Assembly: GCF_947495735.1 (NCBI RefSeq)
Contig: NZ_CANMAA010000003.1
Coordinates: forward strand, 248,001 to 312,000
DNA: 64,000 bases
Reading direction: 5' to 3'
Source: an uncultured Pseudokineococcus sp.
GTDB lineage: Bacteria; Actinomycetota; Actinomycetes; Actinomycetales; Quadrisphaeraceae
Shown here: positions 16,834-25,157 of the stretch, piece after piece
How positions within the stretch are numbered: position 1 is the first letter of the stretch
Layout: each line of letters begins with the position of its first letter
Made by a program: the position numbers and the translations under genes
The notes under the pieces: model-generated
Told to the model about the DNA's origin: nothing
What the model saw: the letters and a program-made list of their open reading frames with translations, nothing else
Databases searched by the model: none

Positions 16834-18357
16834 GTGGACCGGCTGCCCTCCTCCTCCCCTCCGAAGAGGCTCCACGAGGTGGCGGCGCGACTGGGGGTCC
16901 CTCTGGCCGCGGAGGCACCGGACGCGCTGGTCGACGGGCTGCACCACGACTCGCGCCGCGTCGGCCCCGGGCAGCTGTGGCTGGCGCTGCCCGGTGGGCG
17001 CCATCACGGTGCGGAGTTCAGCGCGGGCGCTGCGGCCCGCGGTGCTGTCGCGGCGATCAGCGACCGGCCGTGCCCGGGCCTCACGACGCTCCTGGTGCCC
17101 GACCCGCGGCGCTGCGCCGGCCCCCTGGCGGACTGGCTCCACGGCAGTCCCTCGGCGCACCTGGAGGTGCTCGGGGTGACCGGGACCAACGGGAAGACGA
17201 GCACGACGCACCTGCTGGAGGCGGGCATGGCCGGCGCCGGGGCGTGCACTGGCCTGATCAGCGGAGTGGTGGTGCGAGGGCCCGGGGAGCAGCGCGTCCC
17301 GGCGCTGACCACCTCGGAGGCGGCGGACCTGCAGCGCGACCTCGCCCTCCTGCGAGCGACGGGCGTCGAGCGGGTGGCGCTGGAGGTCTCCAGCCACGCG
17401 CTCGCCCTGCACCGGGTCGACGGCACCCGCTTCCGCGCGGCCGTCTTCACCAACCTCGCGGCCGACCACCTCGACCTCCACCACGACATGGAGGGCTACC
17501 TGGCGGCGAAGGCGCGCCTGTTCGAGCCCGAGCGCTGCGCTCTGGCCGTGGTCGGCGTCGACGACGTGTGGGGCCGGCGCCTGGCCCGCGACCTGGGCGC
17601 CGTCGCCGCCGTCCCGGTGGTCACCACCTCCGCGCACGGCCAGCGGGCGGACTGGACGGCGACCGACGTCCACGCCGACGCCTCGGGCACCCGCTTCCGC
17701 CTGCGCGGGCCGGGCACCGACCGAACGGTGCGGCTGCGGCTGCTCGGCGCCCACCAGGCGGACAACGCCCTGTCGGCGCTGGCAGCCCTGCTGTCGACGG
17801 GGACGGACCCTGACGCCGCCGTCCGTGGCGTGGGAGCGCTCGGGCTCGTGCCCGGACGGATGGAGGTCGTCGACGTCGGGCAGCCCTTCCGGGCGCTCGT
17901 CGACTTCGCCCACAACGCCCACGGGGTCGAGCGGGCTCTGGAGCACCTGCGATCCACGACCCGCGGCCGCCTGCACGTCGTCCTGGGCCAGCGGGGCGGT
18001 CGCGACCCGAGCAAGGCCTTCCCCCTCGGTGAGGCCGCCGGCCGTCTGGCCGACGTCGTCGTGGTCACCGACGAAGGAGCCCACGACGAGGACCCCGCGC
18101 ACCTGCGCGCCCTGGTGGTGGCCGGTGCCCGCAGCGCCGGACGCGCCCGCGTCTCGGAGGTGCCCGACCGGGACGCGGCGATGGCCGCCGCCGCCGCCGC
18201 CGCAGGCCCGGACGACGTGCTGGTCGTCCTGGGTCGCGGCACCGACCAGCGCATGACGGCAGCAGGGGTGAGCACCCCCTTCGACGACCGACTCGCGCTG
18301 GGGCTCGCGATCGCGGCCACCAGCGGCGCACCGCTCCCGGTCTGCCGCCAGGGCTGA
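16834..18357 (+). CDS. MurE-like Mur ligase lacking the DNPR motif
   Basis: ATP-dependent Mur ligase, 507 aa, with the three-domain layout of UDP-MurNAc-tripeptide synthetase. P-loop GVTGTNGKTSTT (~113), YLAAKARLFE with the carbamylated-Lys position (~221), and C-terminal FDDR are kept. The diaminopimelate-recognition motif DNPR is missing: the equivalent position (~411) reads TDEGAHDEDP. The usual GKGHE is replaced by GRGTDQRM, and DYAHTPDG by DFAHNAHG. The gene stands alone, far from any cell-wall cluster. I infer an accessory ligase adding an amino acid other than meso-DAP, or acting outside the main peptidoglycan pathway. Confidence 0.85.
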   Translation: MDRLPSSSPPKRLHEVAARLGVPLAAEAPDALVDGLHHDSRRVGPGQLWLALPGGRHHGAEFSAGAAARGAVAAISDRPCPGLTTLLVPDPRRCAGPLADWLHGSPSAHLEVLGVTGTNGKTSTTHLLEAGMAGAGACTGLISGVVVRGPGEQRVPALTTSEAADLQRDLALLRATGVERVALEVSSHALALHRVDGTRFRAAVFTNLAADHLDLHHDMEGYLAAKARLFEPERCALAVVGVDDVWGRRLARDLGAVAAVPVVTTSAHGQRADWTATDVHADASGTRFRLRGPGTDRTVRLRLLGAHQADNALSALAALLSTGTDPDAAVRGVGALGLVPGRMEVVDVGQPFRALVDFAHNAHGVERALEHLRSTTRGRLHVVLGQRGGRDPSKAFPLGEAAGRLADVVVVTDEGAHDEDPAHLRALVVAGARSAGRARVSEVPDRDAAMAAAAAAAGPDDVLVVLGRGTDQRMTAAGVSTPFDDRLALGLAIAATSGAPLPVCRQG

Positions 18358-18372
18358 CGACGACCCTCGCCG

Positions 18373-18400
18373 GGCCCAGAGCACCGCGGTGCTCTGGGCC
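18373..18400. terminator. Perfect 28-bp palindrome, bidirectional terminator
   Basis: Arms 18373-18386 and 18387-18400 are exact inverted copies, between the convergent MurE-like and siderophore-binding genes. Confidence 0.85.
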
Positions 18401-18423
18401 TCGCGCGCTCGCGGGCGCCGACG

Positions 18424-19455
18424 TCAGCTGGCGGGGACGGCCTCGGCGAAGAGGGGCACGGCGTTCTCGACGGCGTAGTCGATGCCGAGCGCGCTGCCGC
18501 TGGAGAAGGCGTTGAGCAGCGTCTGGTCCTCCAGGACGACCGAGCGGCCCTCCTGCACCGACGGGAGCGCCTGGAACAGCGGGTCGTCGGTGATGGTCGA
18601 GGCCTCGACGAAGATCGGGAAGACGACCGTCAGGTCGGCGTCGAGGATCTCGAGCTGCTCGCTGGAGACCGGCACGTAGAAGGTGTCCGTCGCCAGCTCC
18701 TCCACCTGCGAGGACTGCTCGAGGCCCAGCGCCTGCATGAGCTGCACGCGGCTGTCGCCGCTGGTGTAGGCGCCCCACTCCTCGGCCGTGCGGGCGCCGA
18801 CGGCGACCGTGGTGCCCTCGAGCTGCGGGTTGGCCTCCGCGGCGTCGGCGAGCGCCTGCTGGACGTCGGCCACGATCTGGTCGGCCTCCTCGCCGCGGCC
18901 CAGCGCCTCGCCGACCAGGTCGAGCTGCTCCTGCCACGTCGTCGCGTACGACTCCCCGCCCTCGGGGATGCCGACCGTGGGGGCGATCTGGCTCAGCGCC
19001 TCGTACCGCTCCTGCGTGCCGTCCGAGCGGGTGTCGAGGATGAGGTCGGGCTCGAGCGCCGCGATGGCCTCCAGCTCCGGCTCGAGCGTGCTGATGATCT
19101 CCGGGGACTGCGCGTACAGGTCCTCGGCCCACGGGCCGACCCCGTCGCCGCCGAAGCCGAGCCAGTCGCTCGCGCCCACGGGCTCCACGCCGAGGGCGAG
19201 CGCCGTCTCCGCGTCGGACCAGCCGAGGGCGACCACGCGCTGCGGCTCCTCCTCGACCTCGACCGGGCCGAAGGCGGTGTCGACCGTGACGGGGAAGGCG
19301 CCTTCGCTGCTCGCGGCGCCGCCCCCGCTGGTGCCCTCGGCGCCGCCGGCCGGCTCCTCGGGGGTGTCGGAGCCGCACGCCGCGGCCAGCAGCGCGACGG
19401 ACAGGACGGCGGTGACCCGCACGGGGCGGGAGGCGAGACGCAGGGACGTGCGCAC
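18424..19455 (-). CDS. Iron-siderophore ABC transporter substrate-binding lipoprotein
   Basis: FecB/FepB-type binding protein, 343 aa. Lipoprotein signal with lipobox LLAAAC (Cys27), then a Gly/Ser linker and the family start FPVTVDTAFGPVEV, QRVVALGWSDAETALALG, and C-terminal sections typical of class III siderophore-binding proteins. GTG start with GAGG six bases upstream. An IdeR-type box 30 bp upstream supports iron-repressed ferric siderophore uptake. No permease or ATPase gene is adjacent, so it is an orphan receptor that must work with a transporter elsewhere. Confidence 0.93.
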   Translation of the reverse strand: MRTSLRLASRPVRVTAVLSVALLAAACGSDTPEEPAGGAEGTSGGGAASSEGAFPVTVDTAFGPVEVEEEPQRVVALGWSDAETALALGVEPVGASDWLGFGGDGVGPWAEDLYAQSPEIISTLEPELEAIAALEPDLILDTRSDGTQERYEALSQIAPTVGIPEGGESYATTWQEQLDLVGEALGRGEEADQIVADVQQALADAAEANPQLEGTTVAVGARTAEEWGAYTSGDSRVQLMQALGLEQSSQVEELATDTFYVPVSSEQLEILDADLTVVFPIFVEASTITDDPLFQALPSVQEGRSVVLEDQTLLNAFSSGSALGIDYAVENAVPLFAEAVPAS

Positions 19456-19484
19456 GGGAGACCTCGTGTTCGCTGGGGTACAGG

Positions 19485-19503
19485 TGAGGGCAGCCTAACC
19501 TCG
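19485..19503. promoter_or_regulatory. DtxR/IdeR-type iron box
   Basis: Read on the minus strand this 19-mer contains AGGTTAGGCTGCCCT and matches 14 of 19 positions of the IdeR/DmdR consensus TTAGGTTAGGCTAACCTAA. It lies upstream of the siderophore-binding lipoprotein. Iron-dependent repression is inferred. Confidence 0.75.
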
Positions 19504-19612
19504 ACCGGGCGGCGCACCGTCGGCCGCCCGCGTCCGCAGCGCCGAGGGGGCGCCGGGGCCCCGCCGTCGGGCCCTCGCGCCGCGCTCCCGGGCCGAGGGG
19601 TGCGCGGCGTCG

Positions 19613-19618
19613 TAGCGT
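19613..19618 (+). promoter_or_regulatory. -10 hexamer TAGCGT of leaderless small gene
   Basis: TAGCGT fits TANNNT and ends six bases before ATG 19625, with no SD, supporting expression of the 93-residue protein. Confidence 0.55.
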
Positions 19619-19624
19619 CGGCGC

Positions 19625-19906
19625 ATGAGTGCTGACGCGGGGACCGTGGTGCCGGACGTGCCGAGCCCGCTCGGGTGGTGCTCGCCGTGCCTGGCCGGGC
19701 GCACGAGGACGCCCGCGGCCGTGCTGCTGGAGGGCACCGGGGTGTGCGAGCAGCACCATGAGCGCCTCGTCGCCGGCCGCGCCGAGCAGGGCGACCAGAT
19801 GGCCGCCATGGCCGCGCAGGCCCAGGAGCAGCTGCGCGGGCTCATGGGCGGCATGGGGGGTCTGGGCGGCCCGGGCTCGGGCGACCCCCGGCGCGCCGGC
19901 TTCTGA
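19625..19906 (+). CDS. Small putative zinc-binding protein
   Basis: Unrecognised 93-aa protein. The N-terminal half has WCSPCL (CxxC) and, ~25 residues later, GVCEQHH, which together could bind one zinc ion; the middle is helical (EQGDQMAAMAAQAQEQL) and the tail is Gly/Met-rich (GLMGGMGGLGG). Supported by a leaderless promoter hexamer, an ATG start and the spacing of Cys/His residues. No operon partner: the siderophore gene diverges and the NHLRC2-like gene converges. Confidence 0.6.
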   Translation: MSADAGTVVPDVPSPLGWCSPCLAGRTRTPAAVLLEGTGVCEQHHERLVAGRAEQGDQMAAMAAQAQEQLRGLMGGMGGLGGPGSGDPRRAGF

Positions 19907-19978
19907 GCGCCGGGAGCGACGCGCAGGTCGTCCGAGGCCGGTGACCCGCGGCGCGTCGTCGTCGGCGGCCCCCGGGGC

Positions 19979-21961
19979 TCAGACGCCGCGCAGGTCGAGC
20001 ACGAGCTCGGTGGGGGCGTCGCCGTCCAGCACGACGGGGATGCCCCAGTCCTGCTGGTAGAGGTGGCAGGCGGCGTGCTCGGGCACCTCGCCGCCCTCCC
20101 CCGCGTCGCACGCGGCCGCCTGCGCCGAGACGTGCAGCACCCCGCGGGTCCCCGGCTCGCCGCGGAGCACGAGACGGCGCTCGAGCTGCTGGTCGGCGCC
20201 CTCCCCCTCGGCGAGCAGCTCCGCCGGCGTCGCCGAGACGACGACGCGCACCGGCGAGCCGTAGCGGTCGTCCAGGTGCTGCCCGCTCGGCGGGGCGAAG
20301 CGCACATGCAGGTCCACCGCCCCGGGCGCGAGCGGCGTCGGCGGGCGCTCGACGCGGCCCGCGGCGCTGCCCACCGCTCGCCCGGCGCTCAGCGGCAGCC
20401 GGAGCACGCGGTGCGCCCGGGACTCGACGACCAGGAGCTGGGCGTCCTCGCCCTCGCCGACGACCGCGACGCCGGTCGGCTCGGCGAGGTCGGCCGCCAG
20501 CGTCGTGACGGCGCCGTCGGCGGCCGCGGGGTCGTACCGGCGCAGCGCGCCGTTGTAGGTGTCGGCGACGGCGACCGAGCCGTCGGGCAGCACCGCCGCC
20601 CCGAGGGGGTGCTGCAGCAGGGCCCCGCCGGCGTCGCCGTCGCGGTCGCCGAAGTCGAAGAGCCCTGAGCCGACGACCGTCTCGACCCGGTAGCCCGGGG
20701 CGGCGACGGGCGCGGCGTTGGCCAGGCGGGCGTCGGTGACCACGGGCACGGACTGGTCGCCGGCGGCCTCCGACGCCCGCACGAGACGCCGCAGCGCGGA
20801 CGTCTCGGAATCCACGACCCACAGGACCTCGCCGTCCGCGGAGGGCGCGAGGCGGGACGTCTGCGCGAACCACGCCAGCTCGGCGTCGCCGTCGCGCAGG
20901 CCCTCGGCGCTCGTGCCGGCGACGACCCGCACGACGCCCTCGCGCGGGTCGGCCGCCGGCGCCAGCGCCCACAGCTGGTGCAGGCCCGCCATGGCGACGA
21001 CGAGCTGGTCGTCCCACCACGCGACGTCCCACGGCGTCGAGAGGTCTTGCGCCAGCGCCGGTCCCCCGCCTTCGCGGCGGCGCAGCTGCCGGCCGGTGCC
21101 GGCGAGCGTGACCACCTCGGCGTCGTCGCCGGTCAGCCGGACGCCGCGGACGGCGTGGTTCGCGCTGTCGGCGACCACGACGTCGACCCCGAGGCGGGCG
21201 GCGACGTCCTCGGGCAGCAGGCACAGGCCCTGCGGCTCGGCGAAGCGGGCCGAGCCGGCGTCGCCGTCGGCCAGACCGCGCACGCCCTCGCCGACGGTGC
21301 GCACGACGCGCAGGTCCTCGTCGAGGACGGCGAGGCGGTGGTGGCCGGTGTCGGTGACGAGCACCCCGCCGCCCAGGCGCTCCGGCAGCACGAGCGCGCT
21401 GCTGGGGAACCGGAGGCCGTCCGTGCTCGCCTCCTCGGCCAGCGGGGCGAAGAGCCGCTCGCCGCGCACCAGCGTGCCGCGCTCGTCGTGGTCGGGGACG
21501 AGCTCGCCGAGCAGGCGGTCCAGGCCGTCGGCGTGCCCCTCCCCCGACAGCGACGCGACGACGTACCCGGTGGGGTCGACCAGCACCAGCGTCGGCCACG
21601 CGCGCGCGGCGAAGGCCCGCCACGTCGTCATGTCGGCGTCGTCGAGCACGGGGTGGTGCACCCCGTAGCGGCGCACGGCGTCGTCGAGGACGTCGGGCTC
21701 GGCCTCGTGCGGGAACTTCGGCGAGTGGACGCCGACGACGACGAGCTCGGCCGCCCATCGCTCCTCGAGCTCGCGCAGCTCGTCCAGGACGTGCAGGCAG
21801 TTGACGCAGCAGCTCGTCCAGAAGTCGAGCAGGACGAAGCGGCCCCTCAGGTCGGCCAGGCGCAGCGCGCGCCCGTCCGTGCCGACCCAGCGGCGGCCGA
21901 CGAGCTCGGGGGCGCGGGTGCGGGGGGTGCGCGGAGAGGTGCTGGCAGGGCGCGTGCTCAC
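19979..21961 (-). CDS. NHLRC2-like thioredoxin / NHL-repeat protein
   Basis: Cytoplasmic protein of 660 aa resembling NHLRC2. Residues ~15-165 are a thioredoxin-like domain with active site CCVNC (51-55) after LLDFWTS; a six-bladed NHL propeller follows (~190-520, e.g. LVTDTGHHRLAVLD, VVADSANHAVRG, VAVADTYNGALRRYD) and then a C-terminal beta domain containing Cys residues (QAAACDAG, EHAACHLYQQDWG). Likely a thiol-dependent scaffold or redox protein; the physiological partner is unknown. GTG start. Confidence 0.88.
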   Translation of the reverse strand: MSTRPASTSPRTPRTRAPELVGRRWVGTDGRALRLADLRGRFVLLDFWTSCCVNCLHVLDELRELEERWAAELVVVGVHSPKFPHEAEPDVLDDAVRRYGVHHPVLDDADMTTWRAFAARAWPTLVLVDPTGYVVASLSGEGHADGLDRLLGELVPDHDERGTLVRGERLFAPLAEEASTDGLRFPSSALVLPERLGGGVLVTDTGHHRLAVLDEDLRVVRTVGEGVRGLADGDAGSARFAEPQGLCLLPEDVAARLGVDVVVADSANHAVRGVRLTGDDAEVVTLAGTGRQLRRREGGGPALAQDLSTPWDVAWWDDQLVVAMAGLHQLWALAPAADPREGVVRVVAGTSAEGLRDGDAELAWFAQTSRLAPSADGEVLWVVDSETSALRRLVRASEAAGDQSVPVVTDARLANAAPVAAPGYRVETVVGSGLFDFGDRDGDAGGALLQHPLGAAVLPDGSVAVADTYNGALRRYDPAAADGAVTTLAADLAEPTGVAVVGEGEDAQLLVVESRAHRVLRLPLSAGRAVGSAAGRVERPPTPLAPGAVDLHVRFAPPSGQHLDDRYGSPVRVVVSATPAELLAEGEGADQQLERRLVLRGEPGTRGVLHVSAQAAACDAGEGGEVPEHAACHLYQQDWGIPVVLDGDAPTELVLDLRGV

Positions 21962-22028
21962 GCGGACGATCGTCGCACCGCCGCCGAGCGGGCTCTGACG
22001 GCCCGGTCTACGGGCGGGACGGCGACGG

Positions 22029-22205
22029 TCAGCGGAGGTAGCCGGCCCGGCGGAGCACCGGGATCGCGCGGTCCCGGACCCGCCGGGAGCGCTCGAGCGT
22101 CTCGTCGATGCGCTCCTGCTCGAGGCGGGCGCTCTCGATGGCTCTGCGGCCGCTGGCGACCTGCTGGCGGATCCGCTCGCGCTGCTCGTCGTTCATCGTC
22201 GTCAC
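22029..22205 (-). CDS. Small helical protein coupled to the membrane protein upstream
   Basis: 58-aa protein, not recognised. It is charged and helical throughout (NDEQRERIRQQVASGRRAIE, then LEQERIDETLERSRRVRD), likely a coiled coil. Its GTG start (22203-22205) overlaps the stop of the 153-aa membrane protein gene by GTGA, which is the main argument that it is real. The pair may form a complex. Confidence 0.55.
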   Translation of the reverse strand: MTTMNDEQRERIRQQVASGRRAIESARLEQERIDETLERSRRVRDRAIPVLRRAGYLR

Positions 22206-22663
22206 CGCCGCACCTCCTCGTCCGGGGTCCTGCTCCTCGTCGGAGTATCAGCCATCTCGTCGAGGAGGTCCATCGCGGCGGTCAGCTCGCCCGTCAACCT
22301 GGTCACCTCCGCCTTCGCCCTGTCGAGCTCGGTCCTCAGACGGTCGGAGTCCGAGGCGACCTCGACGACCTCCGTGCTCGCGTCCACGGGGCCCACCCGG
22401 CGGACCCAGGAGCCGCTCGCCGCCCGGGCGACGGCTGACGCGACGAGGAAGAGCGCGAGCACGACGACCACCGTGCGGAGGGCTCCGACGACGACGGGGT
22501 GGCCGACGACGAGGCTGACGGCCGACCCGTCGGTCGCCACCTCCGCCGGGGAGAGGAGCGCGGCGCCGAGGGCGAGGACGCCGGTCGCCGCCAGGACGAC
22601 GACGAGCGGACGGCCGCTCGCTCCCGTGCGCGCTCGTGCTGCCGCGGTCTCGCCCTCCATCAC
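22202..22663 (-). CDS. Membrane protein with two TM segments and coiled coil
   Basis: Unrecognised 153-aa protein. Two hydrophobic segments (~residues 18-40 and ~56-80) are followed by a cytoplasmic coiled coil with heptad character (SDRLRTELDRAKAEVTRLTG). GTG 22663 is followed at once by ATG 22660; CACGGT six bases before the GTG could be a leaderless -10. It is translationally coupled to the 58-aa protein. Confidence 0.65.
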   Translation of the reverse strand: MMEGETAAARARTGASGRPLVVVLAATGVLALGAALLSPAEVATDGSAVSLVVGHPVVVGALRTVVVVLALFLVASAVARAASGSWVRRVGPVDASTEVVEVASDSDRLRTELDRAKAEVTRLTGELTAAMDLLDEMADTPTRSRTPDEEVRR

Positions 22664-22717
22664 GACGACACCGTGGCACGCCGCCGGAGCAGCGCGGGCG
22701 CCCCGTCCCCAGCGCCC

Positions 22718-24916
22718 TCACCCCACGTGGTCGGGCTGGACCCACGCCCTCCCGAGCACGTGCTGGTCGAGGAAGCCGAGGACGGTCTGGTACCAGACCA
22801 CCGCGCCGCCCGGGGAGAGCACCCAGTGGTTCTCGTCGGGGAAGTACAGGAACCGGTGCGGGGTCGAGCCGTCCTCGGCGGTGCTGCGGGAGACGAGGTC
22901 CCACCACAGCCGCAGCCCCTCGCCGACCGGCACGCGGTAGTCCTTGTCGCCGTGGACGACCAGGGTCGGCGTCGTGATGGCGTCGGCCGAGTGGTGGGGG
23001 CTGTTCTCCCGCGCCATCTCCGGCGTCATCTCGCGGTTCCAGAAGTAGGCGGCGTCGGTCGTCGGGCCGAACTGGTCGAGCGCCCACAGGCTCGCGTGCG
23101 TGACCACGGCGTCGAAGCGGTCGGTGTGCCCGGCGACCCAGTTGGCCATGTAGCCGCCGAAGGAGCCGCCCATCACCGCGGTGCGGGTCGCATCCACGTC
23201 GTCGCGGGCCTCGGCGGCGTCGGTCGCCGCCATCAGGTCGGTGAACGGCGCCGCGCCCCAGCTGCCCCACCCGCGCTGGACGAAGTCCTGGCCGTAGCCG
23301 GTGGACAGCGCGGGGTCGGGCAGCAGGACGGCGTAGCCGCGGGAGACCGCCAGCCACGGGTTCCACCGCCAGGACCAGGCGTTCCAGGAGCTGAGCGGCC
23401 CGCCGTGGACCCACAGCAGCAGCGGGGCGGCCTGCTCGGCGCTCGCCCCCTCGGGCAGGCACAGCCAGCTGCGCACGGGCGTGCCGTCCTCCGCCGTGGC
23501 GTGCACCTCCTCGAGCCGGCCGGGCAGCGCGAGCGGCGCGACGGGCGAGGCCAGGTGCTCGACGTCACCCGCCGCGCCCGTCGGTCCGCCCTCCAGGCGC
23601 ACCCGGACGGGCGCGGGCGCGGCGTCGTAGGCGGAGCGCAGCGCGTACGCCCAGCCGTCCGGCGACACCTGCACGCCGGTGTAGGCCCCGTGGTCTCCCG
23701 TCAGCCGGCGCACGTCCCCGGAGGCGGCGTCGACGAGGAACAGCGGCCCGGCGCCGGCCTCGTCGGCCTCCACGACGAGCGAGCGGCCGTCCCGGCCCCA
23801 CGCGACGGCGTGCGGCCAGCGGTCCCAGCCCTCGGTGAGGTCGCGGCGACCGCCGGCTCCGACGACCGCGCCCGCGGCGTCCCACTCCAGGTCGACGAGG
23901 GCCAGCCAGGAGCGCGGAGCCCGGTCGGGGGTGCTGACCCGGGTGGCCACGAACGCCGCCGTCCGGCCGTCCGGGGACAGGACGGCGCCCTCGTGCTCGA
24001 CCTCCGGGTCGTCCAGCAGCACCGCGCGCCGCCCCGTGGCGACGTCGACGGCGACGAGCTGGAGCGACTGCTCGCCGCGGGCGCGCGGCACCGTCCACGT
24101 GCCGACGGCGGTGCGGCCGTCCTCGGCGAGGTCCCAGGCGGCCTCCTGCAGCGCGGGGCCGACGTGGCCGGTGAGGTCGCGCAGGGCGTAGCGGGGGTCC
24201 GGCGCGCCCGCCTCGCCGGCGGGGGCCGCCAGCGGGTCCGCGGCGAGCAGGCGGTCGCGGTCGGGCCCCAGGTCGTGGTCCCAGAAGCGCACCGGGTACC
24301 CGGTGTGCAGGACGGCCGTGACACCGGCCTCGGTGCGGGCGGTGCGGGCCGCTGCGTCGTCGCCGTCCTGCGGGGCGGTCGGCAGGGTCGGGGACGTCAC
24401 GAGCAGCGCGCCGCTGGTGCGCGCCACCGCGGCCACCGAGAGGCCCCCGGGCCGGGAGGCGACCGGCCGGGGCTCGCCCGTGCCGCCCGGCAGGCACCAC
24501 AGGGCCGCCGGGGCGTCGTCACCGGTGCGGCCGCCGCCGCCCGGCTGCCCGGGCTCGCCGGAGGGCCCGGGCTGGGCGTCCGGCTGGAGCTTCGCGCCCG
24601 CCGGTCGCCCGGGCGGGGACGGCTCGGGGCGCTTCGCCGTGAAGAGGAGGTCGCCCTGCGGCGTCCACACCGGGGCGGCCTCGCCCGCGGCGCCCCGGGT
24701 CAGCCGGCGGCACGTCCCGCCCTCGAGCGGCGACTCCCACAGGCTCGTGACGTAGCCGGTCCCGTCGCCGTCCAGCCCCGCGACGGCGAGCGCGAGCCGG
24801 CGCCCGTCCGGGCTCAGCGCCAGGCCGGTCACGCGCGGCTGGGCGACGTAGGCGTGCAGGTCGGCCAGCGAGTCCGCGGCGGTGCGGGGGCTGGCGGGGG
24901 TGCTCGGGTCGGTCAC
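22718..24916 (-). CDS. S9 family prolyl-oligopeptidase-like serine peptidase
   Basis: Cytoplasmic peptidase of 732 aa. The N-terminal ~450 residues form a TolB/DPP-type beta-propeller (repeats such as LALSPDGRRLALAV, AVLSPDGRTAAFVA) and the C-terminus is the catalytic alpha/beta hydrolase with Ser in GGSFGGYM (~586), Asp in HGDKDYRVP (~660) and His in DENHW (~695). A Pro/Gly-rich insertion (~100-135) lies in the propeller. Resembles acylaminoacyl peptidases. GTG start with TAGCAA six bases upstream, suggesting leaderless expression. Confidence 0.93.
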   Translation of the reverse strand: MTDPSTPASPRTAADSLADLHAYVAQPRVTGLALSPDGRRLALAVAGLDGDGTGYVTSLWESPLEGGTCRRLTRGAAGEAAPVWTPQGDLLFTAKRPEPSPPGRPAGAKLQPDAQPGPSGEPGQPGGGGRTGDDAPAALWCLPGGTGEPRPVASRPGGLSVAAVARTSGALLVTSPTLPTAPQDGDDAAARTARTEAGVTAVLHTGYPVRFWDHDLGPDRDRLLAADPLAAPAGEAGAPDPRYALRDLTGHVGPALQEAAWDLAEDGRTAVGTWTVPRARGEQSLQLVAVDVATGRRAVLLDDPEVEHEGAVLSPDGRTAAFVATRVSTPDRAPRSWLALVDLEWDAAGAVVGAGGRRDLTEGWDRWPHAVAWGRDGRSLVVEADEAGAGPLFLVDAASGDVRRLTGDHGAYTGVQVSPDGWAYALRSAYDAAPAPVRVRLEGGPTGAAGDVEHLASPVAPLALPGRLEEVHATAEDGTPVRSWLCLPEGASAEQAAPLLLWVHGGPLSSWNAWSWRWNPWLAVSRGYAVLLPDPALSTGYGQDFVQRGWGSWGAAPFTDLMAATDAAEARDDVDATRTAVMGGSFGGYMANWVAGHTDRFDAVVTHASLWALDQFGPTTDAAYFWNREMTPEMARENSPHHSADAITTPTLVVHGDKDYRVPVGEGLRLWWDLVSRSTAEDGSTPHRFLYFPDENHWVLSPGGAVVWYQTVLGFLDQHVLGRAWVQPDHVG

Positions 24917-25006
24917 GGCCCGTTGCTACCACGCGACCGGGCTCGACGGGCCCCGGAGAGCACGCCCGGACGGCAGGGCGGCGTCGGCGCACTCCCACCG
25001 CGGGAC

Positions 25007-25130
25007 GGCAACAAGACGTCGAAGTGCCGTGAGACGGCGCCCTCACGAGGCAAGAAGACGACGAAGTGCCGGGGAGAGGGCGCCCACGAGGCAAGGAGTC
25101 GACAGAGTGCGGCGAGACGCGGCCCCCGGG
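25007..25130. repeat. Array A: three degenerate 41-42 bp tandem repeats
   Basis: Units begin at 25007, 25049 and 25090 with GGCAACAAGACG, GGCAAGAAGACG and GGCAAGGAGTCG, each followed ~15 bases later by AGTGC. They fill the 241-bp gap between the S9 peptidase start and the end of the CopD-CtaG gene; the first 90 bp of that gap show nothing else. Period and core match array B at 27312-27434. Confidence 0.75.
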
Positions 25131-25157
25131 CGCCGAGGTGCGCGGCGAGGGCGCGCG

